Shown piece by piece: positions 48,946-58,531 of a stretch of 64,000 nucleotides of DNA. Position numbers and translations under genes: made by a program. This DNA is from Rhodeus uyekii (lineage: Eukaryota; Chordata; Actinopteri; Cypriniformes; Acheilognathidae). Positions within the stretch are counted from its first letter, which is position 1, and every line of letters begins with the position of its first letter. Below the pieces are notes generated by a model. That model saw only the letters and a program-made list of their open reading frames with translations, ran no database searches and had not been told where the DNA came from. The stretch lies in contig JAWRVZ010000029.1 of assembly GCA_037043235.1 (NCBI GenBank), positions 3,564,001 to 3,628,000 on the forward strand. Direction: 5' to 3'.

Positions 48946-50415
48946 ATGGCGGAGCAAGTTTTTCGGCGCTGTGTTACCCCTTGTCCCCGGTTTCTTTCGG
49001 GAAGGGATACACACGCCTTATGTGTAGCTTGCATGGGAGAGGAGCATGCACGATCAGCGCTCGAGGGCACTGATTGTGCAGACTGTTTGCAAATGAGTTT
49101 GCGAACACTCCGATCCCGCCTGGCAGTTTTCGAGGAAACTGCCCGGGCTAGCGGCCCTCGTGGTTCCGGTCCCGCTGCGGCTGAGGCCCAGCGGCGGCTG
49201 CGATCATGGGGGTCGCAGATGGATCTATCAGAGGGGTCGGAGACGGGCTTGGCCTTTTCTCCACCTTTACCTGGCAGATCTAGCCCCGTTAGGGAGCCGG
49301 AAGCACGCCCTGTGGCGGTTTCTTCCGACCCTGACGAGGCGATACTGCAGCTATCCAGTTCCGAGGAACTGGACGTTGTTAGTATCGACGCTGATGAGGA
49401 GGTTCCGCCAGCCCCCTCACCAGCGTCAGATGAGTTGCTGGAGGTGGTGACTCGCGCCACCGCTAGGCTGGGCCTCGAGTGGCCGGCTGAGCGGACGCAT
49501 GCTCGTCCAAAGAGCAGGCTGGACGAGCGCTTTTTGCCGTCCAGAGCACCACCTCAGCGCCGGTGTCTGCCTTTCTTCCCCGACCTCCACACTGAGGTGT
49601 CGAGGTCCTGGAATAGGCCCGCCTCCCACAGGGTGCATAACAGCGAGACCGCTGTTTATGCCTCCCTAGTGGGAGCTAAAGAACGCGGATACGGGGCGAT
49701 GCCTAGAGTAGAGGAGTCCTTGGCTAATCATTTGGCTCCTCACTCACCGCAGCCCCTAAAGGCACCGGTGCTCCCCACCAAACCTCTCAGGGTTACGTCA
49801 TCGTTGGTGGGGCGAGCATACTCATCGGCTGGTCAGGCTGCAGCATGCCTCCACACCTCTTCCATGCTGCAGGCCTACCAGGCGGAACTCCTCGCAGATC
49901 TTGACGAGGAGGGAGGTATTGGGCCAGAAGCAGTCGCAGAACTGCGGAGGGCGACGGATCTTTCTCTCCGGGCTGCTAGGGAGACGGCCGCCTCTATTGG
50001 CCGATCTATGGCAGCCCTAGTAGCTACGGAGAGACATTTATGGCTGAACTTGACTACCCTCAGCCAAAAGGATAAGAACATCCTCCTGGACGCCCCTCTG
50101 ACGCCTCCTGGCCTCTTCGGCGACGCGGTTAAGCTAGCGGTCGAGAGGTTTCAGGAGGCTGCTAAGCAGGAGGCGGCGTTCAGAAAGATCCTTCCACGCC
50201 GCCCTCAAGGTTCGCAAGCAAGAGCAGCGTTCCATCCTCAGCCCAGTACCTCCTCATACCGCGCTGGGCAGAAGCTGAGCGTTGCGACTCGTCAGCCTCC
50301 CCCGAAAAAGAAGGGGAGGGCTTCAGGTCAGCAACCTCAGCCTCAGCCTTCTGGCCGGCAGACCGACCTGAGGGTCGTTCTGCAGGGCAAGAAGGCTAAA
50401 AGTAAGAGGCCCTGA
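48946..50415 (+). CDS. DIRS gag-like protein
   Basis: A 489-residue frame; the ATG at 48946 (aaaatggcg, purine at -3) is the first in frame after the TATA box. The role is presumably nucleic-acid packaging, as for DIRS ORF1 products. A zinc-finger-like cluster is at C26-x2-C29-x4-H34-x9-C44-x2-C47. An acidic Ser-rich stretch follows (about 125-165: SSDPDEAILQ, SSSEELDV), then a helical Ala-rich region (about 290-400: VGRAYSSAGQ, SIGRSMAALVATERHLW) and a basic tail (KKKGR, GKKAKSKRP). No frame breaks. The next frame starts 65 bases later. A degenerate antisense relative is at 46865-48350. Confidence 0.88.
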   Translation: MAEQVFRRCVTPCPRFLSGRDTHALCVACMGEEHARSALEGTDCADCLQMSLRTLRSRLAVFEETARASGPRGSGPAAAEAQRRLRSWGSQMDLSEGSETGLAFSPPLPGRSSPVREPEARPVAVSSDPDEAILQLSSSEELDVVSIDADEEVPPAPSPASDELLEVVTRATARLGLEWPAERTHARPKSRLDERFLPSRAPPQRRCLPFFPDLHTEVSRSWNRPASHRVHNSETAVYASLVGAKERGYGAMPRVEESLANHLAPHSPQPLKAPVLPTKPLRVTSSLVGRAYSSAGQAAACLHTSSMLQAYQAELLADLDEEGGIGPEAVAELRRATDLSLRAARETAASIGRSMAALVATERHLWLNLTTLSQKDKNILLDAPLTPPGLFGDAVKLAVERFQEAAKQEAAFRKILPRRPQGSQARAAFHPQPSTSSYRAGQKLSVATRQPPPKKKGRASGQQPQPQPSGRQTDLRVVLQGKKAKSKRP

Positions 50416-50479
50416 CAATCATGGTGTCAGGCCTCGCAGGGAGCCCCCCGTTGGTCCACCAGCATGCCAACGCCCTGCG

Positions 50480-52543
50480 GTGGCCCCTGTGGATCTGGTT
50501 TCTCGAGAGAGCCAGTCCGATCAGGGACCAGGTGGTCTACCCCAGTTGTCACCCCGGCAGGGTGCACTGGGCAGATTGCCCCCTCTAAGGAGGGTCCTAG
50601 AGCATCCACTCCAGGTCCAGCGGCCTGGAGTGGAAACCCGAACAGAGACTGGTCTCGAGAGACTGGTACCCCTAGTAGAGTTCCTGGCGGCGTGGGCACG
50701 TCTGCCAGGCATTTCTCAGTGGGTCCTGCGCATTATTCATGTGGGTTACACTATCCAGTTTCGGTCGAACCCTCCCAAGTTCGCGGGGGTTCTTCGGACA
50801 GAGGTAGACCCTGGGCAGGCTCGGGTTTTGGAACAAGAAGTCGAATCATTGCTGAGGAAAGAGGCCATAGAGTATGTACCTCTCTCAGCCACAGATTCGG
50901 GCTTTTACAGCCGCTACTTCATAGTTCCGAAGAAGGATGGAGGTATGCGTCCTATTCTAGACCTTCGCCTGTTGAACAAGACTGTCAGGCGCCTGAAGTT
51001 CAGAATGTTGACTTTGAAACAGATCGTATCCCAAATCAAGTCCGAGGATTGGTTTGTGACGATAGATCTCAAAGACGCATATTTCCATATCTCCATCCTT
51101 CCTCAACATCGGAAGTTTCTCAGGTTCGCCTTCGGGGGCAAGGCTTACCAATATCGAGTACTTCCATTCGGCCTAGCGCTATCCCCTCGCACCTTCACCA
51201 AATGCATGGACGCAGCGCTCGCCCCGCTGCGGTCCACTGGTATCCGTGTACTGAACTACATCGACGATTGGTTGATTTTGGCTCAGACACAAGAATTAGC
51301 GGTCCGGCATCGAGATGTCGTACTCGCGCATATGAAGGAGCTGGGGCTGAGACTCAATGCCAAGAAGAGTATCCTCTCTCCTGTGCAGAGGACAACCTTC
51401 CTAGGCGTTGTTTGGGACTCGGCGTCAATGTCTGCACGGCTATCCCCCGTGCGCATTGCCGCCGTTCTGTCCTTAGTCCAGGATATCAAGCTAGGCCAGC
51501 TGCTCACTGTCAAGCACTTCCAGAGAGTGCTGGGGCTCATGGCGGCAGCGTCCAGTGTTATCCCACTCGGCCTGCTCCACATGAGACCCCTGCAGTGGTG
51601 GCTGAAGACCAGAGGGTTTTCCCCGAGGGGCAACCCCTTCCGTCTGATCAAGGTGTCAAGGCGCTGCCTTCGAGCCTTGCATCCGTGGAAGCAGAACTGG
51701 TTTTTGTCCCAGAAGCTCGCACTGGGAGCTATCTGTCACCGCGTCATGCTGTCGACAGATGCGTCCCGCGCGGGCTGGGGGGCGGTCCTGAGGGACCGCT
51801 CGGCCAGGGGTCTATGGGACGGGCACCACCTCTCCTGGCATATCAACGCCTTGGAGATGATGGCTGTCCGGATGGCGCTACGGGCGTTTCTCCCCGACCT
51901 CAGAGGCCGTCATGTAGTAGTCCGGACCGACAATACGTCGGTGGTCTCCTACATAAATCACCAGGGAGGTCTCCGGTCTCGTCGACTTTCCAAGTTGGCG
52001 ATCAGGATCCTCCTCTGGGCCCAGAGGGAACTGCTCTCTCTTCGAGCGGTATATATCCCGGGGGCCCAGAACCTGGGGGCAGACTTCCTGTCGAGACAGG
52101 GGCCGAGGCCCGGGGAATGGCGACTCCACACTCAGGTGGTGGAGCAGATTTGGGAGAGATTCGGCCAGGCTCAAGTGGATCTGTTTGCGTCTCGAGAGAC
52201 GACTCACTGCCCACTCTGGTTCTCCCTTTATCTTCCAGCGCCTCTCGGCCTGGACGCCATGAGGCAAGGGTGGCCAAATCTACCCCTGTATGCCTTTCCC
52301 CCCGTAGCTCTGCTCCCAGGGGTTCTGGAGAAGGTTCGCCGGGAGAAGGTCCGTCTCACTCTAGTTGCCCCGCGCTGGCCGGGCAGGGTGTGGTTTTCGG
52401 ACCTGGTGTCCCTCCTAGACGGCACTCCGTGGGAGATTCCGGTCAGGAGGGACCTCCTGTCCCAGGCTCAGGGGAGGATTTTCCATCCTCACCCAGAACT
52501 GTGGAAACTGTGGGTCTGGCCCCTGAGGGGGCCCAGCTCATAG
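50480..52543 (+). CDS. DIRS reverse transcriptase, RNase H and methylase-like protein
   Basis: A 687-residue open frame. The true start is uncertain; 50480 is the first ATG. RT domain about 90-320: first catalytic Asp in VTIDLKDAYF (D196), LPFGLALSPR at 228-237, and the YIDDW box (260-264), all DIRS/Ty3-like. RNase H about 420-540: D427 (LSTDASR), E459, D484 (VRTDNTS) and D535 (GADFLSR). The last 140 residues hold VDLFAS (567-572), CPLWFS and YAFPPV (604-609), matching the DNA-methylase-like domain seen after RNase H in DIRS elements. All key residues are present and there are no stops. The whole length overlaps another open frame in a different phase. Confidence 0.92.
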   Translation: MAPVDLVSRESQSDQGPGGLPQLSPRQGALGRLPPLRRVLEHPLQVQRPGVETRTETGLERLVPLVEFLAAWARLPGISQWVLRIIHVGYTIQFRSNPPKFAGVLRTEVDPGQARVLEQEVESLLRKEAIEYVPLSATDSGFYSRYFIVPKKDGGMRPILDLRLLNKTVRRLKFRMLTLKQIVSQIKSEDWFVTIDLKDAYFHISILPQHRKFLRFAFGGKAYQYRVLPFGLALSPRTFTKCMDAALAPLRSTGIRVLNYIDDWLILAQTQELAVRHRDVVLAHMKELGLRLNAKKSILSPVQRTTFLGVVWDSASMSARLSPVRIAAVLSLVQDIKLGQLLTVKHFQRVLGLMAAASSVIPLGLLHMRPLQWWLKTRGFSPRGNPFRLIKVSRRCLRALHPWKQNWFLSQKLALGAICHRVMLSTDASRAGWGAVLRDRSARGLWDGHHLSWHINALEMMAVRMALRAFLPDLRGRHVVVRTDNTSVVSYINHQGGLRSRRLSKLAIRILLWAQRELLSLRAVYIPGAQNLGADFLSRQGPRPGEWRLHTQVVEQIWERFGQAQVDLFASRETTHCPLWFSLYLPAPLGLDAMRQGWPNLPLYAFPPVALLPGVLEKVRREKVRLTLVAPRWPGRVWFSDLVSLLDGTPWEIPVRRDLLSQAQGRIFHPHPELWKLWVWPLRGPSS

Positions 52544-53538
52544 AGTCTGGTCTCTCAGCCGAGGTTGTAGAGACCATTCTCCACTCCAGAGCCCCGTCCA
52601 CGAGGAAACTGTATGCTCAGAAGTGGAAGATTTTCACTTCTTGGTGTTGCGAAAAGCAGCTGAACCCAGTTACCTGCCAGGTTGGCACCGTGCTGGAGTT
52701 CCTGCAAGAAAGGTTCGCAGCAGGGCTGTCCCCCTCCACACTAAAGGTTTACGTGGCTGCCATAGCTGCTTACCACGTACCTTTGAGTGGTGCCTCTTTG
52801 GGCAGGGACCCCCTCATAGTTCGTTTCCTACGTGGCACTCAGAGGCTGAGGCCTGTAGTACGTTCAAGGGTGCCTCCTTGGGACCTGTCCCTGGTGCTCC
52901 AGGCCTTGTCCCAGGCTCCCTTCGAACCGCTGGACGAGATTTCAGACAAGCACCTTACTCTTAAAACTCTCTTTCTTCTCGCCATTTCTTCCCTCAAGAG
53001 GATTGGTGACATGCAGGCCCTCTCCGTGGCCCCTTCATGTTTAGAGTTTGCGCCCGGCTTGGCTAAAGCTTTCCTCTATCCCAAGCCGGGTTATGTACCT
53101 AAAGTGCTGTCTAGTCCTATGCGCCACATAGTGCTACAGGCTCTCTGTCCTCCTCCATTCACTGATCATGACCAGGAGTTAAAGAACAGGGTTTGTCCAG
53201 TGCGAGCACTGGACGCCTACGTCCACAGAACTGCTACGTGGCGTAGGTCAGACCAAATCTTTGTCTGTTTTGGGGCCCCCAGAGGTTCCCCTGCTTCTAA
53301 GCCTACTATGAGCAGATGGATTTCAGAGTCTATTTCTCTAGCTTATGAGCTGGCAGGACAGCAGTGTCCACTGTCTGTCCGAGCTCATTCTACTCGGAGC
53401 ATGGCTGCCTCGAAAACCTTTTTCGCAGGGGCTTCCCTCGCGGACATTTGTGATGCGGCTGGCTGGTCCTCACCGCATACCTTTATTAGGTTCTACCAGT
53501 TAGACCTAAACCCCGCCTTGGGATCATTGCTATCGTAG
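52444..53538 (+). CDS. DIRS tyrosine recombinase
   Basis: Recombinase reading frame ending TAG at 53536-53538. It overlaps the end of the RT frame and is in a different phase from it, but the same phase as gag. N-terminal SAM-like part: APSTRKLYAQKW, TVLEFLQERFAAGLSPSTLK. Catalytic part: Arg (codon 52999, LKRIGD), H-x-x-R (His 53386, Arg 53395, in AHSTRS) and the nucleophile Tyr (53494, RFYQLDL). It replaces the integrase of other retrotransposons and inserts a circular DNA copy. No ATG lies near the domain start, and the frame is open back to 50464, so the initiation mode (shift, reinitiation or long overlapping ORF) is not known. The start given is approximate. Confidence 0.88.
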   Translation, partial: QEGPPVPGSGEDFPSSPRTVETVGLAPEGAQLIESGLSAEVVETILHSRAPSTRKLYAQKWKIFTSWCCEKQLNPVTCQVGTVLEFLQERFAAGLSPSTLKVYVAAIAAYHVPLSGASLGRDPLIVRFLRGTQRLRPVVRSRVPPWDLSLVLQALSQAPFEPLDEISDKHLTLKTLFLLAISSLKRIGDMQALSVAPSCLEFAPGLAKAFLYPKPGYVPKVLSSPMRHIVLQALCPPPFTDHDQELKNRVCPVRALDAYVHRTATWRRSDQIFVCFGAPRGSPASKPTMSRWISESISLAYELAGQQCPLSVRAHSTRSMAASKTFFAGASLADICDAAGWSSPHTFIRFYQLDLNPALGSLLS

Positions 53539-53602
53539 CTATTGTAGTGAGCTACGTTTCGCTTGGCATACCCCGTACGCTGAGGCGGCGTGGGTATTCC
53601 TC

Positions 53603-53649
53603 GTTCCCAATCGCGTCTCGACGCAGTGCGAGTTCCCTTGACAGGGAAC
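53603..53649. repeat. DIRS internal complementary region, A'
   Basis: Perfect reverse complement of 48643-48689, located after the recombinase stop and inside the right terminal repeat. This is the position of the internal complementary region in DIRS elements, used to template the ends of the circular intermediate. Confidence 0.9.
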
Positions 53650-53655
53650 GTCTCA

Positions 53656-53671
53656 GGTTACGTACGTAACC
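53656..53671. promoter_or_regulatory. conserved DIRS palindrome ggttacgtacgtaacc
   Basis: A perfect 16-bp palindrome between A' and the right repeat. The relic at 1-630 keeps ggttacatgcgtaacc in the same context (148-163). A candidate for the recombinase crossover or circle-junction site, by position and symmetry (inference). Confidence 0.45.
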
Positions 53672-53750
53672 ATAGTTCCCTAAGAGGGAACGAGACACTG
53701 CGTCTTGCAGCCTCAGCTCCAAGGCATGCCGGCCTGTTCAGACACTGGTC

Positions 53751-53797
53751 AAGCTAACCCGCTTCCGGGTCGTGACGTGCCTTTATACTCCCGGGTC
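53751..53797. repeat. DIRS right terminal repeat segment B'
   Basis: aagctaacccgcttccgggt... is the inverse of 48770-48816, including a reversed TATA box (ctttatactcc). Beyond 53797 the match to the left repeat stops. Confidence 0.9.
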
Positions 53798-54168
53798 CAC
53801 TGGTCACACTGGTCACGCTGGTACTGGGCTACTCCACAGCAGTTGGCATACCATCTGGTCTAAAATAGTCAGAATATAAACCCTTATTAGTGATTCAGAA
53901 TAAGACAAAAGGATGGAATCATGCTGTCCTCGCTTATTATATATACATTTTGTACATTTGTAACAAGAAGTTACATAATGTGCCCTTAAGCTATGTTAAA
54001 TTATTTTCGGGATTATTTATTATTTATTTATTAGGCACATTTAAACATGCATATTTTGGTATGCTTTTGTAAATGGAAAAATAATTTATGTTTCAAATGT
54101 GCATTTTAGTGTTAAGATCTGCTGATGACAATGTTTCAGCTGATATATGCTGAATCTTATATTATAAT
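53798..54168. other. intron between mobile elements
   Basis: A short tandem actggtcac... run at 53798-53822, then AT-rich DNA with no gene. Confidence 0.5.
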
Positions 54169-54873
54169 TGTCAGTCACACCATTTGGACTTAGTTTTGTA
54201 GTTTGCACCATTTTCTAGCCTTGAGTTTTTTGTTTGTTAATTTGATTCATCATTCAGTGTGTCGTTGATTGTCCTTGCTTGCCGGTGTACTCGAGTTCAT
54301 TTGTTTCTGTTCACTGCAGTCGTGTCTCGTCTATGCTTGGTCTGTGTTGTGTTGGACTGCTATTCTCTGTGTTTGGTTTATTCCTGGGGATTTATTAAGA
54401 CTGCCTATTTATCTTCATCGTCGTGTTCGTGTCACTCTCCACACTTGTCCACACACCGTTGTTGCTGAAGGCTCAACCCAGAGAGTGATTAGAAAGTGAC
54501 CAGTTTTTTAGTGTGTCTAGTGTGTTTTTGGACTGTTAATTTTTCATCATGGACCTCTCTACATTGCAACTTATGTACCTTGAACAGGGAGAACGGTCCC
54601 TCAGGAAATATTTGGAGATTTTCTGTCAGTCACACCATTTGGACCTTGTTTTTCAGTTTGCACAGTTTTCATGGTTGTTAATTTGATTCATCATTCAGTT
54701 CAGGTGCATGTCGTCCTTGTTCGCCAGTGTATTCAAGTTCCTTTGTTTCTGTTCGTTGCTGTCAGGTATCGTCTATGGTTGTGTTGGACTGCTATTGTCT
54801 GTGGATTTATTAAAGACTGCCTGTTAATTTTTATCTTTGTGTTTGTGTGGATTTACAACACAGCGTTGTGACA
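54169..54873 (+). mobile_element. miniature LTR retroelement (TRIM-like)
   Basis: Two direct repeats begin tgtcagtcacaccatttggac (54169 and 54624). They share gtttgttaatttgattcatcattcagt, gttggactgctatt and ggatttattaa(a)gactgcct; the second ends ttgtgaca at 54873. Between them is about 160 bp with a start of gag (MDLSTLQLMYLEQGERSLRK, 54549 on), resembling the LLxLEQGxRSLxxY pattern of fish retrotransposon gag. Total about 705 bp. No pol. Repeats differ by indels, so an old insertion. Confidence 0.75.
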
Positions 54874-55067
54874 AACACATTGTGATATTGATTTATCATC
54901 AAAGGTGTTGTGATTAGCCATGAAATGTCATGCAGAGGCCTTAGGTTACTCCATTGTGGTAGTAATTAAAATGGATCTGTTATCAGTAGCTCTCATTGAC
55001 ACACAGTGGGAACAAGTTCTGTGGAGTCTGAGTTTGAACTGTTTGAACTGCTTCAAGCAACAGTTAA

Positions 55068-55437
55068 AAATAAAATAACCGTGGATTGAAGCAATCGCCT
55101 TCATTGTTTGTCTCAAGTTCAAGACGATGAAAATCCAATGATGACTTTAATGAAAATCCAAACGAATATAATCCACATAGAGGCATGAATCGAAACTGTA
55201 GTGTATCCACACACATGTAGTGAACACAAACAACAACCTGACGAGCGAACATGGAGAATTAAATACAAATATGGTGATGAACAAATGATGAACAGCTGTG
55301 ATAATCAGTGTCCATCGTGATAAATGAGTGGCGGGAGAAACTGAAACAAGGGAACACGTGACTGAATGAAAACAAAATAAGAGTCCTAGCGCTGTGACGG
55401 TGTGACATTGTCGCTGTTGTGCTCAGATCAAACATAA
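55068..55437 (-). mobile_element. solo LTR, family of 10150-11490, antisense
   Basis: On the minus strand it begins tgtcacaccgtcacagcgc and includes ttttgttttcattcagtcacgtg, cccgccactcatttatcac, catcaccatatttgtatttaattc and a 3' part attaaagtcatcattgg. The best preserved copy of the family in the window. Confidence 0.65.
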
Positions 55438-56210
55438 TTCACCTCCACACTAAAGTGCATTTATGCACTTTTAAAAACTCACAATGTGCTTCGACAAATA
55501 GTTCTGCATTGTAAATCCTTGTGATATAAAGCTTTGCAGCTTAGCCTGAAAATAAATAGTAGTAGTAACTATTTTTCTCTGCATGTCTGATACAGATAAC
55601 ATGTTGATCCTACTTTCCATTGCTGATTTAAAGGGATAGTTCACCTAAGACTATGAAACCTTTCATGCCGTTCCAAACCTGTATGTCATGCAGGTTTGAA
55701 TGACATGAAAGTGGGTAAATGATGGTTAAAAACATTAAATTAATTAATTAATATATTTGATCAAATAGGTGCAACCCTGGTAAACATGAAATTCTTCTTT
55801 CAAAAACATGAAAAATACCATTCTTCCTACCTAATAAAACAGGTGACATTCACATTAATATAAATGATCATTACAGATGATTGATTACAGCATATGGTTA
55901 GCATATGGCTAACATAACGTTTGATCTCACTGAAAGGTCGCGTCTCAATGCATTGATTCTGTCAATTCGTCTAAGTCATTCTTTTATATGCTGCCCATGC
56001 TTCCCAACTCATTTTTTTAAAAGGTTATTGCACCAGCAGTCCAACAGCATCTCACAGTCATTTGTATGCATACCAAACTACTTATTTGGACCAATTCCAA
56101 CTCATCTTCAGGGTGTTTAATACAGATACAAAGGCTAGAGCAAAATTAGAACAGGATTCCTGGTATTTTCAGGAACCTTTCAACAAAATGTTTGACCATA
56201 CAGCATGAAA
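55438..56210. other. intron, nothing supported
   Basis: AT-rich. agggatagttcacctaagac (55632) and atgccgttccaaacctgtatg are phrases common in fish genomes, but no bounded repeat can be drawn. Confidence 0.4.
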
Positions 56211-57270
56211 TACCGTATTTTTCGCCATATCAGACGCTCCGGAACATAAGACGCACCCAATTTTAAAAGAGGAAAATCTAGAAAAAAAAGATTCTGAACC
56301 AAATACTGTAGTAAAATATTTTATATCAACTGTATAAAGTTAACAGCACAAAAAACATAAAACAATTTTATGCCAACCATGTAACATATTAAGAACTATC
56401 TTTACTCTCATTAACAGTCAGTAAAGTCAGTAAACAGTGAAAGTAACAAAAATAAGGCTGTAATGTTTTTATTCGAACTCCAATAATTTGTGTGTAAACC
56501 GGGAAGTGGGGTGTTGTACCGAAATCTGACTCCCCGGACAAATCTCACTCCCCTCACTAACATCCAGATTTTTCTGCAGCAGAAAAATACACCTGTGAAA
56601 ATCTCACTCCCATCACTAACTCTGGTTTAAAAGCTCACAGACTCACCATATGATGAGACAATGAGATAAATAAACCAGAGTTAGTGAGGGGAGTGAGATA
56701 TTCACAGGTGTATTTTTCTGCGTTGAAAATCTGACTCCCCCTGGTAAACCCATAGGCCTACTATAATTCATTATAACCGTAATATAATTTCATTTTCTGC
56801 TTATTTATGTAAGCATACAAGTCGGTTTGTAGGCGAATATGCTCAAGGAAGTGCGTTCACCTCGATGCAGCGCGTATTAATGCGTGCGCGTAGGGGAGTG
56901 AGATTTGTCCGGGGAGTCAGATTTCGGTACAACACCTGGCGAGACGCGAGTCACCACAGAAACAGAGAACGCGAGGCTCACAAGTGCAACACCTGCGCGT
57001 TCGGTTCACTCTCTGTGAGTCCCGCCTCTTTCTCTCGGTTTCGTTTCTCTCTCGGTTTCGTTTCACTTCTTTCTTACGCACTGCTCGTCTCCCTACTCTC
57101 GCCACAGTCATCACTGTAAAGTCCACCATTGCCCCCCACTCGTCATCACCACGGCTACGGCCGTGGCCGCGCTCCGCGGATTCTTTATATTCGTCGGATA
57201 GGACTCACCAACTTTTCCCCCCCAGTTTTGGGGAAGAAAAAGTGCGTCTTATGCGGCGAAAAATACGGTA
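56211..57270. mobile_element. MITE with CCGTATTTTTCGCC termini, copy 2
   Basis: Ends taccgtatttttcgccatat and ggcgaaaaatacggta, with TA at both borders. It shares with copy 1 (1612-2304) the left block gaccaaatactgtagtaaaatattttat and the right block gtaaagtccaccattgcccc to tattcgtcggatagga. The extra length comes partly from the nested element at 56510-56936. Confidence 0.85.
56510..56936. mobile_element. 427-bp element nested in the MITE
   Basis: Perfect terminal inverted repeats of about 44 bp starting ggtgttgtaccgaaatctga, flanked by TGG on both sides (56507-56509, 56937-56939), which suggests a 3-bp target duplication. A second inverted pair lies inside (aaatacacctgtgaaaatctca / gagatattcacaggtgtattt and its neighbours). 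No coding capacity. The 3-bp duplication would fit the PIF/Harbinger type (inference). Confidence 0.85.
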
Positions 57271-57669
57271 AGTCTCTTTGCTCAGTTGTACAATGCTAGT
57301 GTTCAGCTACATGCTCATTTAATAGTGTTCATAGTCAAGATCAAGATCCAGAGTGTGTTGAGACCAAGACAAGAGCAAGACTTTGTGGGGTTGAGAACAA
57401 GACGAGACCAAGTCCGAAGCAGGTTGAGATCGAGTCAAGACCAGAACCAGCACTCCTCAAATTCATCGATCTACTGTCAAATTCATTCAATCTACTTTCT
57501 GATAAATGTCTCATATTTAATCAATAAATACAATTAGAGTAATAAGACACTAAATGGAGCTGTAACTAATCAAATCACTAACAATAAAATTAATATTTGT
57601 GTTGCAGAGAAGTTATATCTGAATTGATACAATTACACAAGTTTAAATAATGTTTAAATGATGTAAACA

Positions 57670-58200
57670 GAATGAGAACATGGATCCATCATGCCTTGTA
57701 ACCACTGTGCAGGCTGGTGGTGGTGATGTAATGGTGTGGGGGATGTTTTCTTGGCACACTTTAGTTTAAAGTCAACGTTTAAATGCCACGGCCTACCTGA
57801 GCATTGTTTCTGACCATGTCCATCCCTTCATGACCAACATGTACTCATCCTCTGATGCTGCTTCCAGCAGGATAATGCACCATGTCACAAAGCTCGAATC
57901 ATTTCAAATTGGTTTCTTGAACATGGCAATGAGTTCACTGAACTACAATGACCCCACAGTCACCAGATCTCAACCCAATAGAGCATCTTTGGGATGTGGT
58001 GGAACAGGAGCTTCATGTCCTGGATGTGCATCCCACAAATCTCCATCAACTACAAGATGCTATCCTATCAATATGGGCCAACATTTCTAAAGAATGCTTT
58101 CAGCACCTTGTTGAATCAATGCCACGTAGAATTAAGGCAGTTCTGAAGGCGAAAGCGGGTCAAACACAGTATTAGTATGGTGTTCCTAGTAATCCTTTAG
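57670..58200 (+). pseudogene. Tc1-like transposase relic
   Basis: Plus-strand phrases: VMVWGMFSWHTL, then TAYLSIVSDHVHPFMTN, then (frame change) SPDLNPIEHLWDVVEQEL and FQHLVESMPRRIKAVLKAK. They follow the order of the Tc1 DD34E catalytic core; the second Asp region (FQQDNAPCH type) is damaged by a frameshift near 57860. The 5' half is missing. It is distinct from the antisense Tc1 relic at 13200. Confidence 0.88.
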
Positions 58201-58531
58201 GTGAGTGTATGTTATAATAAAAAAAACAAGATCTCAAGTTTTTAAGACAATACTACACTGATTTAGAACCTGGCACCATGCTAACAAAATAAATCACATT
58301 AAAAATAAGTTACTGACTATATGTTAAGCATTACGTTTTACATCAAATTACATTAATTATGTTGACAAATAGTTTAGTGACGTCCTCGCAGTTGAGGTCT
58401 TGATTGTTCTTGAGATAAAATTATGAGTCCTTTTAGTCCAAGATTAGCATTTCTGTTTATTATCAGAAAACAAATAACATTTTGACTTTCATGAAATGGG
58501 TAATGTTAACTAGGCTACTTTTGACCCACAG

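Larger units (their letters stand above)
48640..53797 (+). mobile_element. DIRS-type tyrosine-recombinase retrotransposon, coding-intact
   Basis: It has three long uninterrupted reading frames: gag, RT/RNase H/methylase-like, and tyrosine recombinase. Terminal sequences are of the DIRS type: a 47-bp left-edge segment (48643-48689) has a perfect inverted copy inside the right end (53603-53649), and a second 47-bp segment (48770-48816) has an inverted copy at 53751-53797 differing at one or no base. No integrase or LTRs, as expected for DIRS, which integrates by a recombinase using circular DNA. The outer right repeat stops at 53797, about 50 bp short of what the relic at 1-163 shows, so this copy may be right-truncated. 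It sits in a usp43 intron in gene orientation. Confidence 0.92.

Noticed and set aside
48909..49460. Antisense frame over DIRS gag
   Set aside because: Mirror of the gag codons, with no homology of its own.
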